A program made the position numbers and the translations under genes. The notes beneath the pieces are model-generated. The model had not been told where the DNA came from, did not search any database, and saw nothing but the letters and a program-made list of their open reading frames with translations. A stretch of DNA of 6,707 nt from Gammaproteobacteria bacterium (GTDB lineage Bacteria; Pseudomonadota; Gammaproteobacteria; SZUA-229): positions 1-6,707 of the forward strand of contig JAOUPA010000103.1 in assembly GCA_029880105.1 (NCBI GenBank), read 5' to 3'. Shown one piece after another: positions 1 through 6,707 of the stretch; positions within the stretch are counted from its first letter, which is position 1; every line of letters starts with the position of its first letter.

Positions 1-2006
1 CCCCCGACTCCCTCGAAAAATTTGCCAACCACCTAGAAAAAGACCCTGCACTTCGCCTGCGCCTGCTCGCCATTAGCCAGCCCGGCAATGACAATACCGA
101 GGGCTCACTACAGGCACTGCAACGACTCGATGAACACACCTTAAATAACCTGGCCATTACTGCCACGACGCAGCAGTACTTCTCTGGAAATAATAGTAAT
201 ACCCAGGAGCAGAACCGGTTTCTGAAACAGCACTGGCAGCATGCCCTGCTCTGCGCCGACATTGCCCGGGCCCTCGCTGAGCAGAGTGGTTACCCGTCGC
301 CCGATGAGGCCTATGCAGCCGGTTTATTGCACGATATCGGCCAGCTGGTATTACACAGTGCCTATCCCGATATTTATAGCAATATCTACGCCGACCATGA
401 TGACGGTAGTGTGCTGCACGATCTTGAGAACAGCGAGTTTTCCTGTAACCACCTGCACCTCGGTGCCGAGCTGCTACGAAATTATCAGGCCAGCTCTTTT
501 TTCAGTGATGCCATCCTGTACCACCACGAACCGGTCGAGCGCATCGTCGATGCGCACCCGCTGGTCAGGATTGTGCACCTTGCCAATCGCATCTGTAGCA
601 CCGATTTCAACCAGCATGATAAAAGTGCCAAGAATGATATTTTCGATCACGCCGATCAGCTGTTTGGCTTCAGCCGCTCGGTGGTGATCAAAACGCTAAG
701 CGATGCCAATATCTACCTGAATGACTGCACGGTAGAGTTTGAAATTGACCTGGATGACGAGGAGGGCGACGATGAAAATGCCCGCGTCATTCGTGCACGT
801 ACCGAGTATGTCCAGAAACAGTTACAGGAACAGATTAAATACCACGGCCTGCTTGATGGCCTGCACCAGCAGTGTGCCCGAACCAGCAATACAACTGAGC
901 TGCTTGCCGCCATCGAGCAATACAGCAGGCTGCTGTTCGATATCGAGCACCAGCTTGTTTTTCTGCGCGACACCGACAACACCGAGGTTCGCGCCGTTTC
1001 TCACGCTGGCCAGCGTCATCTCAATGAGCTGATCATTCCGCTGAAGGAAAATCGCAGCATCATCAGCGACTGCCTGCTCAGGAAGGAATCACTACACTCA
1101 TTCACTCGTGAATACAGCCAGCTCAGTATTGTCGACCAGCAGCTGTGCTCCGCAACAACGAGCCTCGGCATGGTCTGTCTACCACTAATCAGCCACCAGC
1201 AAAGCCTCGGCGTGCTGGTTTTTGCCGTCGATCACGCACAGCAGGAGTCATTGTGGAAAAGACTGGCACTGGTCCAGCACTACAGCCGGGAAATTGCCCA
1301 CATACTCTATTACCGTCAGACACATGATGAAGAAGTTGGACATATCGATTACGAGACGCATATTCGTGAAGTCATCCACGAGGCCGGTAATCCTCTCAGT
1401 ATTATTAACAATTACCTGGAAATACTCAGCCTGAAACTCGGCGATGAAAATCGCGCGCATGCCGATATCGAAACCATTAAAAGCGAAATTCGCCGGGTCA
1501 GCGATATTCTGCAGCGCCTGAAAACACCAAAAAATAATACTGGTAATAAAACCACCGTCGATATTAATGCACTGATTAGTGAACTTGGCACGGTGTTCGA
1601 GACCTCGATACTGGCGAACCAGAGCATCCAGCTGAAACTCAATCTGGATAGTGAGCTCGAGGCGATAAGCTGCAATGCCGATGCACTCAAACAGATATTC
1701 ACCAACCTGGTAAAAAATGCCGCCGAGGCATTGCCTGCAAAAGGCAAAATTATGGTCTACACTCAGGGTCAGGTTAATGTGGATGGTAAAACATTTATAG
1801 AGATATCCATTACGGACAATGGTCCGGGTATTCGTGCCGAGGTACTAAACCAGTTATTTAAACCGGTTCAGTCCGACAAAGGTGACGGACACGCAGGTAT
1901 TGGCCTGAGCATCGTCAGGAAACTGGTTGGTGAAATGAATGGCTCTATAAGTTGTAGAACTAATAATAAAGGCACCAGTTTCCAGATTCTGCTGCCGAAC
2001 AAATGA
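1..2006 (+). CDS. HDOD-GAF sensor histidine kinase (5' end outside window)
   Basis: Probable sensor kinase, cytosolic by appearance since no membrane segment is visible. The frame is open from base 3, giving 667 residues up to TGA at 2004-2006; an internal ATG at 369 or TTG at 327 would cut the HDOD domain, so the true start lies upstream. Residues 1-~215 are HDOD: KDPALRLRLL at the start matches the family's early helices, then H77/H80 (HWQHA), HD at 110-111 (GLLHDIG) and HHE at 174-176. The usual last HD-superfamily Asp appears as Asn (HLANRI), as in many HDOD proteins. An acidic linker follows (residues 245-258), then a GAF-like region (~280-445). HisKA has likely phosphoacceptor H459 (VIHEAGNPL). 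The HATPase has an N box with N568/N572, G1 DNGPGI from 605, and G2 GHAGIGL from 629. By comparison with HDOD domains perhaps 30-60 residues are missing. The neighbour at 2089 is the likely cognate response regulator. Family assignment is firm; the signal sensed is unknown. Confidence 0.93.
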   Translation, partial: PDSLEKFANHLEKDPALRLRLLAISQPGNDNTEGSLQALQRLDEHTLNNLAITATTQQYFSGNNSNTQEQNRFLKQHWQHALLCADIARALAEQSGYPSPDEAYAAGLLHDIGQLVLHSAYPDIYSNIYADHDDGSVLHDLENSEFSCNHLHLGAELLRNYQASSFFSDAILYHHEPVERIVDAHPLVRIVHLANRICSTDFNQHDKSAKNDIFDHADQLFGFSRSVVIKTLSDANIYLNDCTVEFEIDLDDEEGDDENARVIRARTEYVQKQLQEQIKYHGLLDGLHQQCARTSNTTELLAAIEQYSRLLFDIEHQLVFLRDTDNTEVRAVSHAGQRHLNELIIPLKENRSIISDCLLRKESLHSFTREYSQLSIVDQQLCSATTSLGMVCLPLISHQQSLGVLVFAVDHAQQESLWKRLALVQHYSREIAHILYYRQTHDEEVGHIDYETHIREVIHEAGNPLSIINNYLEILSLKLGDENRAHADIETIKSEIRRVSDILQRLKTPKNNTGNKTTVDINALISELGTVFETSILANQSIQLKLNLDSELEAISCNADALKQIFTNLVKNAAEALPAKGKIMVYTQGQVNVDGKTFIEISITDNGPGIRAEVLNQLFKPVQSDKGDGHAGIGLSIVRKLVGEMNGSISCRTNNKGTSFQILLPNK

Positions 2007-2050
2007 GACAAAAAGCACTACTCTAGATGTGTGCAAAATAATAACAAGAA

Positions 2051-2070
2051 CAAAGGCACTAATGCCTTTG
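2051..2070. other. Intergenic hairpin between sensor kinase and response regulator
   Basis: A perfect inverted repeat: arms CAAAGGCA (2051-2058) and TGCCTTTG (2063-2070) around the loop CTAA. It lies 44 bases after the kinase stop and ends 18 bases before the regulator ATG. On the plus strand it is followed by CGCTATTAG, not a T run, so it is a poor intrinsic terminator. On the minus strand it is followed by a fairly T-rich stretch, but no minus-strand gene ends here. It could tune read-through, mRNA processing or stability between the two genes. The structure is seen directly; any role is inference. Confidence 0.5.
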
Positions 2071-2077
2071 CGCTATT

Positions 2078-2081
2078 AGAG
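2078..2081 (+). promoter_or_regulatory. Ribosome binding site of the response regulator
   Basis: AGAG lies 7 bases before the ATG at 2089, a weak but well-spaced Shine-Dalgarno match. It supports 2089 as the start. So does the protein, which begins MNKIEQNILLVDDD as REC domains usually do. I could not find a convincing sigma-70 promoter in the 82-base spacer, so co-transcription with the kinase is the simpler reading. Confidence 0.5.
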
Positions 2082-2088
2082 TATAAAA

Positions 2089-4263
2089 ATGAACAAAATC
2101 GAACAGAACATCCTGCTTGTGGACGATGACACTGTCCTTCTCAGTAGCTTAAAAACACTTCTGGCCGCTCACGGCTACCAGTCCGACACTGCAATAGGTG
2201 GTGAAGAAGCAATTTGTTGCATCAATAGAAAAGATTATGACCTGGTGCTGCTAGACCTGCATATGCCTGACGTTAATGGCTACGATGTCATGCAGCATAT
2301 CCAGACGATCAAATACAAACCTGCGGTAGTTATTATTAGCGGTGAGACTTCATTCGAAGCAGCACGCAAGGCCTGTTCGGGTGGCAGTTACGATTTTCTG
2401 TGCAAACCCTACAAGACCGAGGATCTTTTGATCACGGTTAAAAATGCGCTCAAGGAAAAGCAGCTGGAAAAACAAAATTCGCTGATGCAAAAACAGCTAA
2501 AGGAATCCGAGCGACTACATCGTTACCTGGTGAATACCTCCCCCGATATTATTTATATTCTCGATCCCCAGGGACACTTTACCTTTATCAATGAACGCAT
2601 CGAGAGCCTGCTTGGCTTTAGCTCGAAAGAACTCATTGGCAAGCATTATTCAATACTGGTGCATCAGGATGACTTCGAACAGGCCAGGTACGTTTTCAAC
2701 GAACGCCGTGTTGGCGAGCGGGCCTCACACAATATTGAGCTTCGCCTCAAATGCAAGAACAAGGAGAAGTCCAAACATTTTGAAAATAAAACCCTGCCCA
2801 TTGAGCTTAGCTCTATGGGCATCTACACCGGTTCGATAAAAAATAATGATTATCTCGGTACCTATGGCGTAGCCCGCGATATTACCGAACGAAAGCAGGC
2901 CGAGCAGACCATTACCTTTCAGGCTTACCATGATCTCCTCACCGGCCTGCCCAATCGCGCACTATTACGTGACCGCCTCAGCCTTGCTATCAGTCATGCC
3001 AGACGTGAGAAAGAAATGCTGGCGGTTATGTTTCTTGACCTTGACCGCTTCAAAAATATTAATGACAGCCTGGGCCACCTTATTGGTGATGAACTCCTGC
3101 AGCAGGTCAGCATCCGGCTGAAAGGCTGTTTACGCGAAGGCGATACATTAGCGCGATTTGGTGGCGATGAATTCACCCTGCTATTGCCCAAAATTACCAA
3201 CCGGAAAGCTGACGCAAAAAAAATTGCCAGCAAAATTACTCGCGTCCTGAAAGAACCGTTCATTATCGACAATCACGAGCTTTATGTCAGTGCCAGTATT
3301 GGTATTTCGCTCTATCCAAGTGATGGTGATAACATGGATGCGCTGATCAAGAATGCCGATATCGCCATGTATCACGTTAAGGGTCAGGGCAAAAACGGAT
3401 TCCAGTTTTTCTCTGACAAAATGGATACACCCTACTTCAATAATCTTTCAATGGAGACAGGCATTCATCGAGCATTACAGAATAATGAGTTCCGTTTATA
3501 TTACCAGCCACAGGTAAACGTAAAATCTGGCGAAATCAGCGGTGTTGAGGCCCTGCTTCGCTGGCAGCATCCTGAACAGGGCATCATACATCCGGGCGAC
3601 TTTGTACCTTTTGCTGAAGAGACTGGACTGATTGTAGAAATTGAAAACTGGGTACTGAGAGAAGCTATTGCGGAAATTGCAAAATGGCGAATAGCCCGCC
3701 TGCCCTATACTCGTATGTCGGTGAATATCTCCGCACGCCATCTGGGCGAAAAATATATCGTCGAGGAAATTGCTCAGATACTGAATGAATTCAATGTACC
3801 GGGGCGCTGCCTGGAACTGGAGATCACTGAAAATGCCATTATGGACGATATGGAAGATGTGATAAAAAAACTCAACAAGCTACACGACCTGGGCATCACT
3901 ATTGCCATCGATGACTTTGGTACCGGCTATTCATCACTGACCTATCTGCACAAACTACCCATTCATACATTAAAGATTGACCAGACTTTCCTGCAGGAAG
4001 ACCGCTTTTCCAGCAATGACCACACCATCGTGAATACGATTGTTGCTATGGCCAAGGGTCTTAAACTGAATGTTATTGCCGAGGGCATCGAGACCCAACG
4101 TCAGCTGGATTACTTACGTGAAATTGATTGCAATGAAGTGCAGGGCTATTTATTTGGCCGCCCACTGAAAAGTGATGTCATCAAAAAGATGCTGGCTCAG
4201 AAACCCTTTATCCTGCCCGAATCCAACAAGCCGGGAGCTGCCCTGGCTCGCAACCAGCACTAA
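2089..4263 (+). CDS. Response regulator with PAS, GGDEF and EAL domains (c-di-GMP turnover)
   Basis: A 724-residue protein expected to make and/or degrade cyclic di-GMP under phosphorylation control. REC (~6-122) has the acidic pocket D12/D13/D14, phosphoacceptor D56 (LLDLHMPD), S83 and K105 (CKPY). A charged, probably coiled-coil linker (~113-142) leads to a PAS domain (~143-270) ending in DITERKQAEQ. GGDEF (~280-440) has D317 (FLDLDRFK), N325/D334, an inhibitory-site RxxD at 349-352 and an intact GGDEF at 358-362. EAL (~460-705) has E487 (EALLRW), N546, E578 (ELEITEN), D608/D609 (DDFGTGYSS), K629, E665 (AEGIET) and Q685 (QGY). By family knowledge both active sites look competent, so it may be bifunctional; many such proteins act mainly as phosphodiesterases. 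There is no DNA-binding domain or membrane segment, so output is probably second-messenger level. It follows the sensor kinase on the same strand after 82 bases and is probably its partner. Ends at TAA 4261-4263. Confidence 0.96.
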   Translation: MNKIEQNILLVDDDTVLLSSLKTLLAAHGYQSDTAIGGEEAICCINRKDYDLVLLDLHMPDVNGYDVMQHIQTIKYKPAVVIISGETSFEAARKACSGGSYDFLCKPYKTEDLLITVKNALKEKQLEKQNSLMQKQLKESERLHRYLVNTSPDIIYILDPQGHFTFINERIESLLGFSSKELIGKHYSILVHQDDFEQARYVFNERRVGERASHNIELRLKCKNKEKSKHFENKTLPIELSSMGIYTGSIKNNDYLGTYGVARDITERKQAEQTITFQAYHDLLTGLPNRALLRDRLSLAISHARREKEMLAVMFLDLDRFKNINDSLGHLIGDELLQQVSIRLKGCLREGDTLARFGGDEFTLLLPKITNRKADAKKIASKITRVLKEPFIIDNHELYVSASIGISLYPSDGDNMDALIKNADIAMYHVKGQGKNGFQFFSDKMDTPYFNNLSMETGIHRALQNNEFRLYYQPQVNVKSGEISGVEALLRWQHPEQGIIHPGDFVPFAEETGLIVEIENWVLREAIAEIAKWRIARLPYTRMSVNISARHLGEKYIVEEIAQILNEFNVPGRCLELEITENAIMDDMEDVIKKLNKLHDLGITIAIDDFGTGYSSLTYLHKLPIHTLKIDQTFLQEDRFSSNDHTIVNTIVAMAKGLKLNVIAEGIETQRQLDYLREIDCNEVQGYLFGRPLKSDVIKKMLAQKPFILPESNKPGAALARNQH

Positions 4264-4267
4264 TACC

Positions 4268-4307
4268 TGATTACATAGCCGTGGTTAGATCCAGGGCTGT
4301 GTAATCA
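4268..4307. terminator. Probable bidirectional terminator between convergent genes
   Basis: An inverted repeat with 13-base arms: TGATTACATAGCC (4268-4280) and GGCTGTGTAATCA (4295-4307). They pair with a single T-G wobble around a 14-base loop, in which TGG and CCA could pair further. It sits 5 bases after the plus-strand stop (4263) and 4 bases from the minus-strand stop (4311), exactly where both units end. Neither side carries a good T run, so the strength of intrinsic termination is uncertain. Position and stem length are the evidence. Confidence 0.7.
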
Positions 4308-4310
4308 TAG

Positions 4311-5312
4311 CTACCCCACTCTGAGCTCTTCCATAAAGTAACAGATACAATCCTGCCTGATGGCTTTTTCGCAGGTGGTAAACATCGAGAGCGTTACACT
4401 CTTTTTGAATATCAATTTATCATTTTCTACCATCAGGTATTCATCCGTTACATCTTCATCGCTTTCACTGCTCACCAGCACCAGTTTGTCCCTTGCTGGA
4501 TTGATTGCGGCAAATTCGGTGCCGGGGCAGATCTGATGGAAGTTCTTATCTTCTAACCGTGAATTCAGGCAAATGTCATTGTTCGCGTTCACTTCACCCA
4601 GGCTCACTGTTTGCGGCAGGATCACCCGTGCCACCGTATGATACAGCTTCAGGTTACTACTATTCTGTGCAGACAAATCTTCCAGCTGCAAAACTGTTTC
4701 AAGATAAGCCAGCGCATGATCTTCGCCAGAGCGATCACCCGACTGACCACACTCAAGCACAACCGACGGGCAGAACTCGGAGAAGGCCGATGACTGCACA
4801 CCTTTCGGGCTGGTGAAATAAACTGCAATATCACTGAATTTTGATGCCAGCACAAGTCCGTGAGGATTGAGGATATTGATGCAGGCGTAATGCGGATTTC
4901 TTCCGGTATTGTTATGGATATCAATACTGGCAAAAGGTTTTTTCTTACGCATAATGCGAGTCACCGCCTGCATCATATCTTTTTCTGGTGAGTCCCGATG
5001 ATGAGAGCCAGGCCAGATTCGATTGTAGTCATCCTGGCTATCCAGGTGACGCTGATTTTCAGCGGCAGCCGCGATATTACCGACAAACAGGGAAATAGCA
5101 CGCGGCAGTGGCTGCTGCCTGTATTTTTTTAGCAGTCGCTGAATCGCGTATAGACCGGTAGTCTCATTACCATGCAGCAATGTAGAAATAAATAGCGGCT
5201 GTGGATTAATACCACCGAGATGAAATAACGTAGGGTTTTTTAAAAATGACTGCAGCTCCTCAGCCCTGGCACTGAGAAACTCTTCCGGTATCGAAGTCAT
5301 TTCATTCAACAT
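4311..5312 (-). CDS. Succinylglutamate desuccinylase/aspartoacylase family (M14-like) zinc hydrolase
   Basis: A 333-residue predicted zinc-dependent amide hydrolase of the AstE/AspA group, related to M14 carboxypeptidases. Visible motifs, numbered from the ATG at 5312, follow the AstE order: H47 and E50 in LHGNETTG (zinc ligands), GN then YNR with N97/R98 in the Arg/Asn substrate-binding region, H133 in DIHNN (third zinc ligand), and E187 in VVLECGQ (probable catalytic base). From about residue 220 a beta-rich C-terminal half resembles the family's second domain. The length is typical. No signal peptide is seen, so it is probably cytoplasmic. An in-frame ATG at 5333 would add 7 residues, but the one at 5312 has a good ribosome site and is preferred. 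It overlaps the upstream ligase gene by 7 bases, implying coupled translation and a shared pathway. It is unlikely to be the arginine-pathway AstE, since no other ast gene is nearby. The true substrate, perhaps a gamma-glutamyl or N-acyl amino acid or peptide, is unknown. Confidence 0.87.
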   Translation of the reverse strand: MLNEMTSIPEEFLSARAEELQSFLKNPTLFHLGGINPQPLFISTLLHGNETTGLYAIQRLLKKYRQQPLPRAISLFVGNIAAAAENQRHLDSQDDYNRIWPGSHHRDSPEKDMMQAVTRIMRKKKPFASIDIHNNTGRNPHYACINILNPHGLVLASKFSDIAVYFTSPKGVQSSAFSEFCPSVVLECGQSGDRSGEDHALAYLETVLQLEDLSAQNSSNLKLYHTVARVILPQTVSLGEVNANNDICLNSRLEDKNFHQICPGTEFAAINPARDKLVLVSSESDEDVTDEYLMVENDKLIFKKSVTLSMFTTCEKAIRQDCICYFMEELRVG

Positions 5313-6707
5313 GGTGAGACCTCTAAATCCCATTCATGTACGGGCCTACCTGTTTTCTGATTATTCAGATAGGTGAGTGTCAGTAAATTACTGTCATCCT
5401 GATGCGCATTAAGAAAATCGAGCTGCCACTGGCTACCGGTTTTATTCTGGCTGACGCGTTGTTCAACTATCGCAAGATAACGCTGCACATCCTTGTCTAC
5501 GACACCCAGTTTATTCAGGCCGATCTCGGACTGTTCCAGTAATGTATCCAGTATGATTCCCTGCATCGATTTGACTTCACCACCCAACCAGCGGGTTTTG
5601 TGTCTTAAGCCAAGTTGCGCACAGCGGTAGAAGTCCTGTTTGACATCCGCGAAGGAGATCTGTTGCTCTGGTGGCTGCTCATGGCTTGCATAATAATGAA
5701 CCAGTCCATAGAAGAAGGCGATATTGGCAATATTATCCAGCATCGACGGTGCCGCTGCACATACCCGGTGTTCAATACGAAGATGCGGCGAGCCATCCTG
5801 ATCAAAACCAATCAACGGACGGTTCCAGCGCCATATGGTGCCATTCTGTAAGCGCAGGTGTTTTAACTCAGCCGCGCCATCTTCAAAATGTACCGGTAAC
5901 AATACTGGAAAATGTTCCAGGTTTTCCAGAAAACATTCATACAGTGATTCCCGTGCGTAACCAGTTCCAAAACCCACGCGTTTCACCGGTCCCGCCGCAG
6001 CACCACCATAGCCACCAGCGGGCACAGCCTGTTCAAAAACAGGGATACGCGTCTCCTGCCATAAACGTTTGCCAAACAGGCAGGGAGAATTAGCACTGAT
6101 CGCTACCATCGGCGCTGACAGTAAAATTGATGCATTGTAATAACGCGTTGCCAACGCCTGTGGCACCTGTATATGAATCTGCAATGAAGTAGCCGCAGCC
6201 TCGAGCATGACATCCTTGTGTATAACCTGCAGATGTTCTGTGCCGTTGATATCCAGCTTGATGCCCAGCCCCTTGCGTTGACGTAGTACCTGTTCATTCA
6301 GTGCACGGTAACGATCCAGCATCGAAATATTTTTCAGCGTGAGATCATCATCCTGTAAAGATGGCAGTATGCCAATACCCAGGAACTCTCTCTCAAGCGA
6401 CTGGGCAGTTGTAGAGCACTGCAACCACAACCTGTTCAGGCTGCCTTCAAATGTTGACAGGACATTGCCTTGTAACCGTTCCGGCTCAACGTTCAGCTCG
6501 ATATTAAATTTTGCCAGCTCGGGGCTGAGCATGGCGTTATCTGCCAGTGCGAGAAATTCCTTATTAATCGGCGCCGGGTGACCCCGCTTATTAATCAGCC
6601 ACGCCTCCAGCTCATAACCTGCCATCAACTCACCTGATGAGAATCGACGATTATCGAACCACTCCTTAACTAAGGCTGTTTCACCCTCGAGACAGGCGAA
6701 AAACAAA
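5306..6707 (-). CDS. Glutamate-cysteine ligase (GCS2) family carboxylate-amine ligase, N-terminus outside window
   Basis: At least 466 residues of a predicted ATP-dependent ligase that joins a carboxylate, usually the gamma-carboxyl of glutamate, to an amine. Numbered from the TTG at 6706, the motifs are GYELEAWL with acidic E32/E34, NIELNVEPE with E70, N72 and E75 (metal/ATP site region), SLQIHIQV (175-182; Q176, H178), the helix NASILLSAPMVAISANSP (191-208), WRWNRPLIGFD (292-302) and RIEHRVCAAAP (310-320), as in the GCS2/YbdK/EgtA superfamily. It is longer than YbdK (about 370 residues) and nearer plant-type GshA or EgtA in size. The window ends one base beyond the TTG, with no upstream sequence to judge it. 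The ELE motif would be close to the N-terminus, so the real start is probably a short way outside. It ends with TGA at 5308-5306, overlapping the hydrolase start. Possible roles are glutathione or ergothioneine precursor synthesis, or a dedicated amidoligase; the neighbour favours the last, but this is inference. Confidence 0.88.
   Translation of the reverse strand, partial: LFFACLEGETALVKEWFDNRRFSSGELMAGYELEAWLINKRGHPAPINKEFLALADNAMLSPELAKFNIELNVEPERLQGNVLSTFEGSLNRLWLQCSTTAQSLEREFLGIGILPSLQDDDLTLKNISMLDRYRALNEQVLRQRKGLGIKLDINGTEHLQVIHKDVMLEAAATSLQIHIQVPQALATRYYNASILLSAPMVAISANSPCLFGKRLWQETRIPVFEQAVPAGGYGGAAAGPVKRVGFGTGYARESLYECFLENLEHFPVLLPVHFEDGAAELKHLRLQNGTIWRWNRPLIGFDQDGSPHLRIEHRVCAAAPSMLDNIANIAFFYGLVHYYASHEQPPEQQISFADVKQDFYRCAQLGLRHKTRWLGGEVKSMQGIILDTLLEQSEIGLNKLGVVDKDVQRYLAIVEQRVSQNKTGSQWQLDFLNAHQDDSNLLTLTYLNNQKTGRPVHEWDLEVSPC
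5319..5324 (-). promoter_or_regulatory. Ribosome binding site deciding the hydrolase start
   Basis: On the minus strand AGAGGT (5324 down to 5319) lies 6 bases before the ATG at 5312-5310. The upstream in-frame ATG at 5333 has only a poorer, more distant AGG, and the downstream ATG at 5300 has none at proper distance. The site lies inside the last codons of the ligase gene, which fits translational coupling. Confidence 0.65.

Noticed and set aside
241..687. Plus-strand reading frame of 148 codons inside the kinase gene
   Set aside because: It overlaps the HDOD domain in another frame. Its composition (rich in S, T, P and C) looks like a shadow and no motif is recognisable.
735..776. Acidic run in the kinase (residues 245-258) as a special functional element
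   Set aside because: It is short and lies between the HDOD and GAF-like regions, so a flexible linker is the simplest reading.
1412..1747. Minus-strand reading frame of 111 codons opposite the kinase core
   Set aside because: Antisense to well-conserved HisKA and HATPase motifs, with no recognisable domain and no ribosome site noted.
2007..2088. A separate promoter for the response regulator
   Set aside because: The spacer is A/T rich with TATAAA at 2082-2087, but that lies immediately before the ATG, and no -35/-10 pair at proper spacing could be found.
4505..4816. Plus-strand reading frame of 103 codons opposite the hydrolase
   Set aside because: It lies wholly antisense to the conserved hydrolase gene, with low-information composition and no motif.
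5313..5333. Upstream ATG at 5333 as hydrolase start
   Set aside because: It would add only 7 residues and lengthen the overlap with the ligase to 28 bases. The ATG at 5312 has AGAGGT at good spacing.
5671..6093. Plus-strand reading frame of 140 codons opposite the ligase
   Set aside because: Antisense to conserved ligase motifs (WRWNRP, RIEHRV); it shows no domain or convincing start.

Overview
The window reads as ordinary bacterial chromosome, most likely from a gammaproteobacterium. The evidence is the protein families (an HDOD-linked histidine kinase, a REC-PAS-GGDEF-EAL regulator, an AstE/AspA-like hydrolase and a GCS2-type ligase), tight gene packing, and a base composition near 50% G+C judged by eye. 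Nothing in the sequence fixes the genus. I see no tRNA, rRNA, CRISPR array, insertion sequence, integrase or attachment site, and no gene-free stretch longer than about 85 bases.

The layout is two convergent gene pairs. On the plus strand, bases 1-2006 hold the 3' portion of a sensor gene whose start lies outside the window. It encodes HDOD, then a GAF-like region, then a HisKA/HATPase kinase core. After an 82-base spacer with a perfect 8-bp hairpin comes 2089-4263, a 724-residue response regulator with PAS, GGDEF and EAL domains. Its phosphoacceptor, cyclase, inhibitory-site and phosphodiesterase residues are all present. Together they look like a two-component route from an HDOD/GAF sensor to cyclic di-GMP turnover.

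On the minus strand, reading from the right edge, 6707-5306 encodes most of a glutamate-cysteine ligase (GCS2) family carboxylate-amine ligase, truncated at its N-terminus by the window edge. It overlaps by 7 bases a 333-residue zinc hydrolase of the succinylglutamate desuccinylase/aspartoacylase (M14-like) family, 5312-4311. A ligase that would form an amide with glutamate or a similar amino acid, translationally coupled to a deacylase-type enzyme that would cleave one, suggests a small-molecule or peptide-modification pathway. Its substrate cannot be read from the sequence.

The two pairs meet at 4264-4310, where a 13-bp inverted repeat probably ends transcription from both sides. I see no direct functional link between the pairs, and their proximity may be accidental. 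The most interesting item is the ligase/hydrolase pair. The domain architectures are known kinds rather than clearly new ones.
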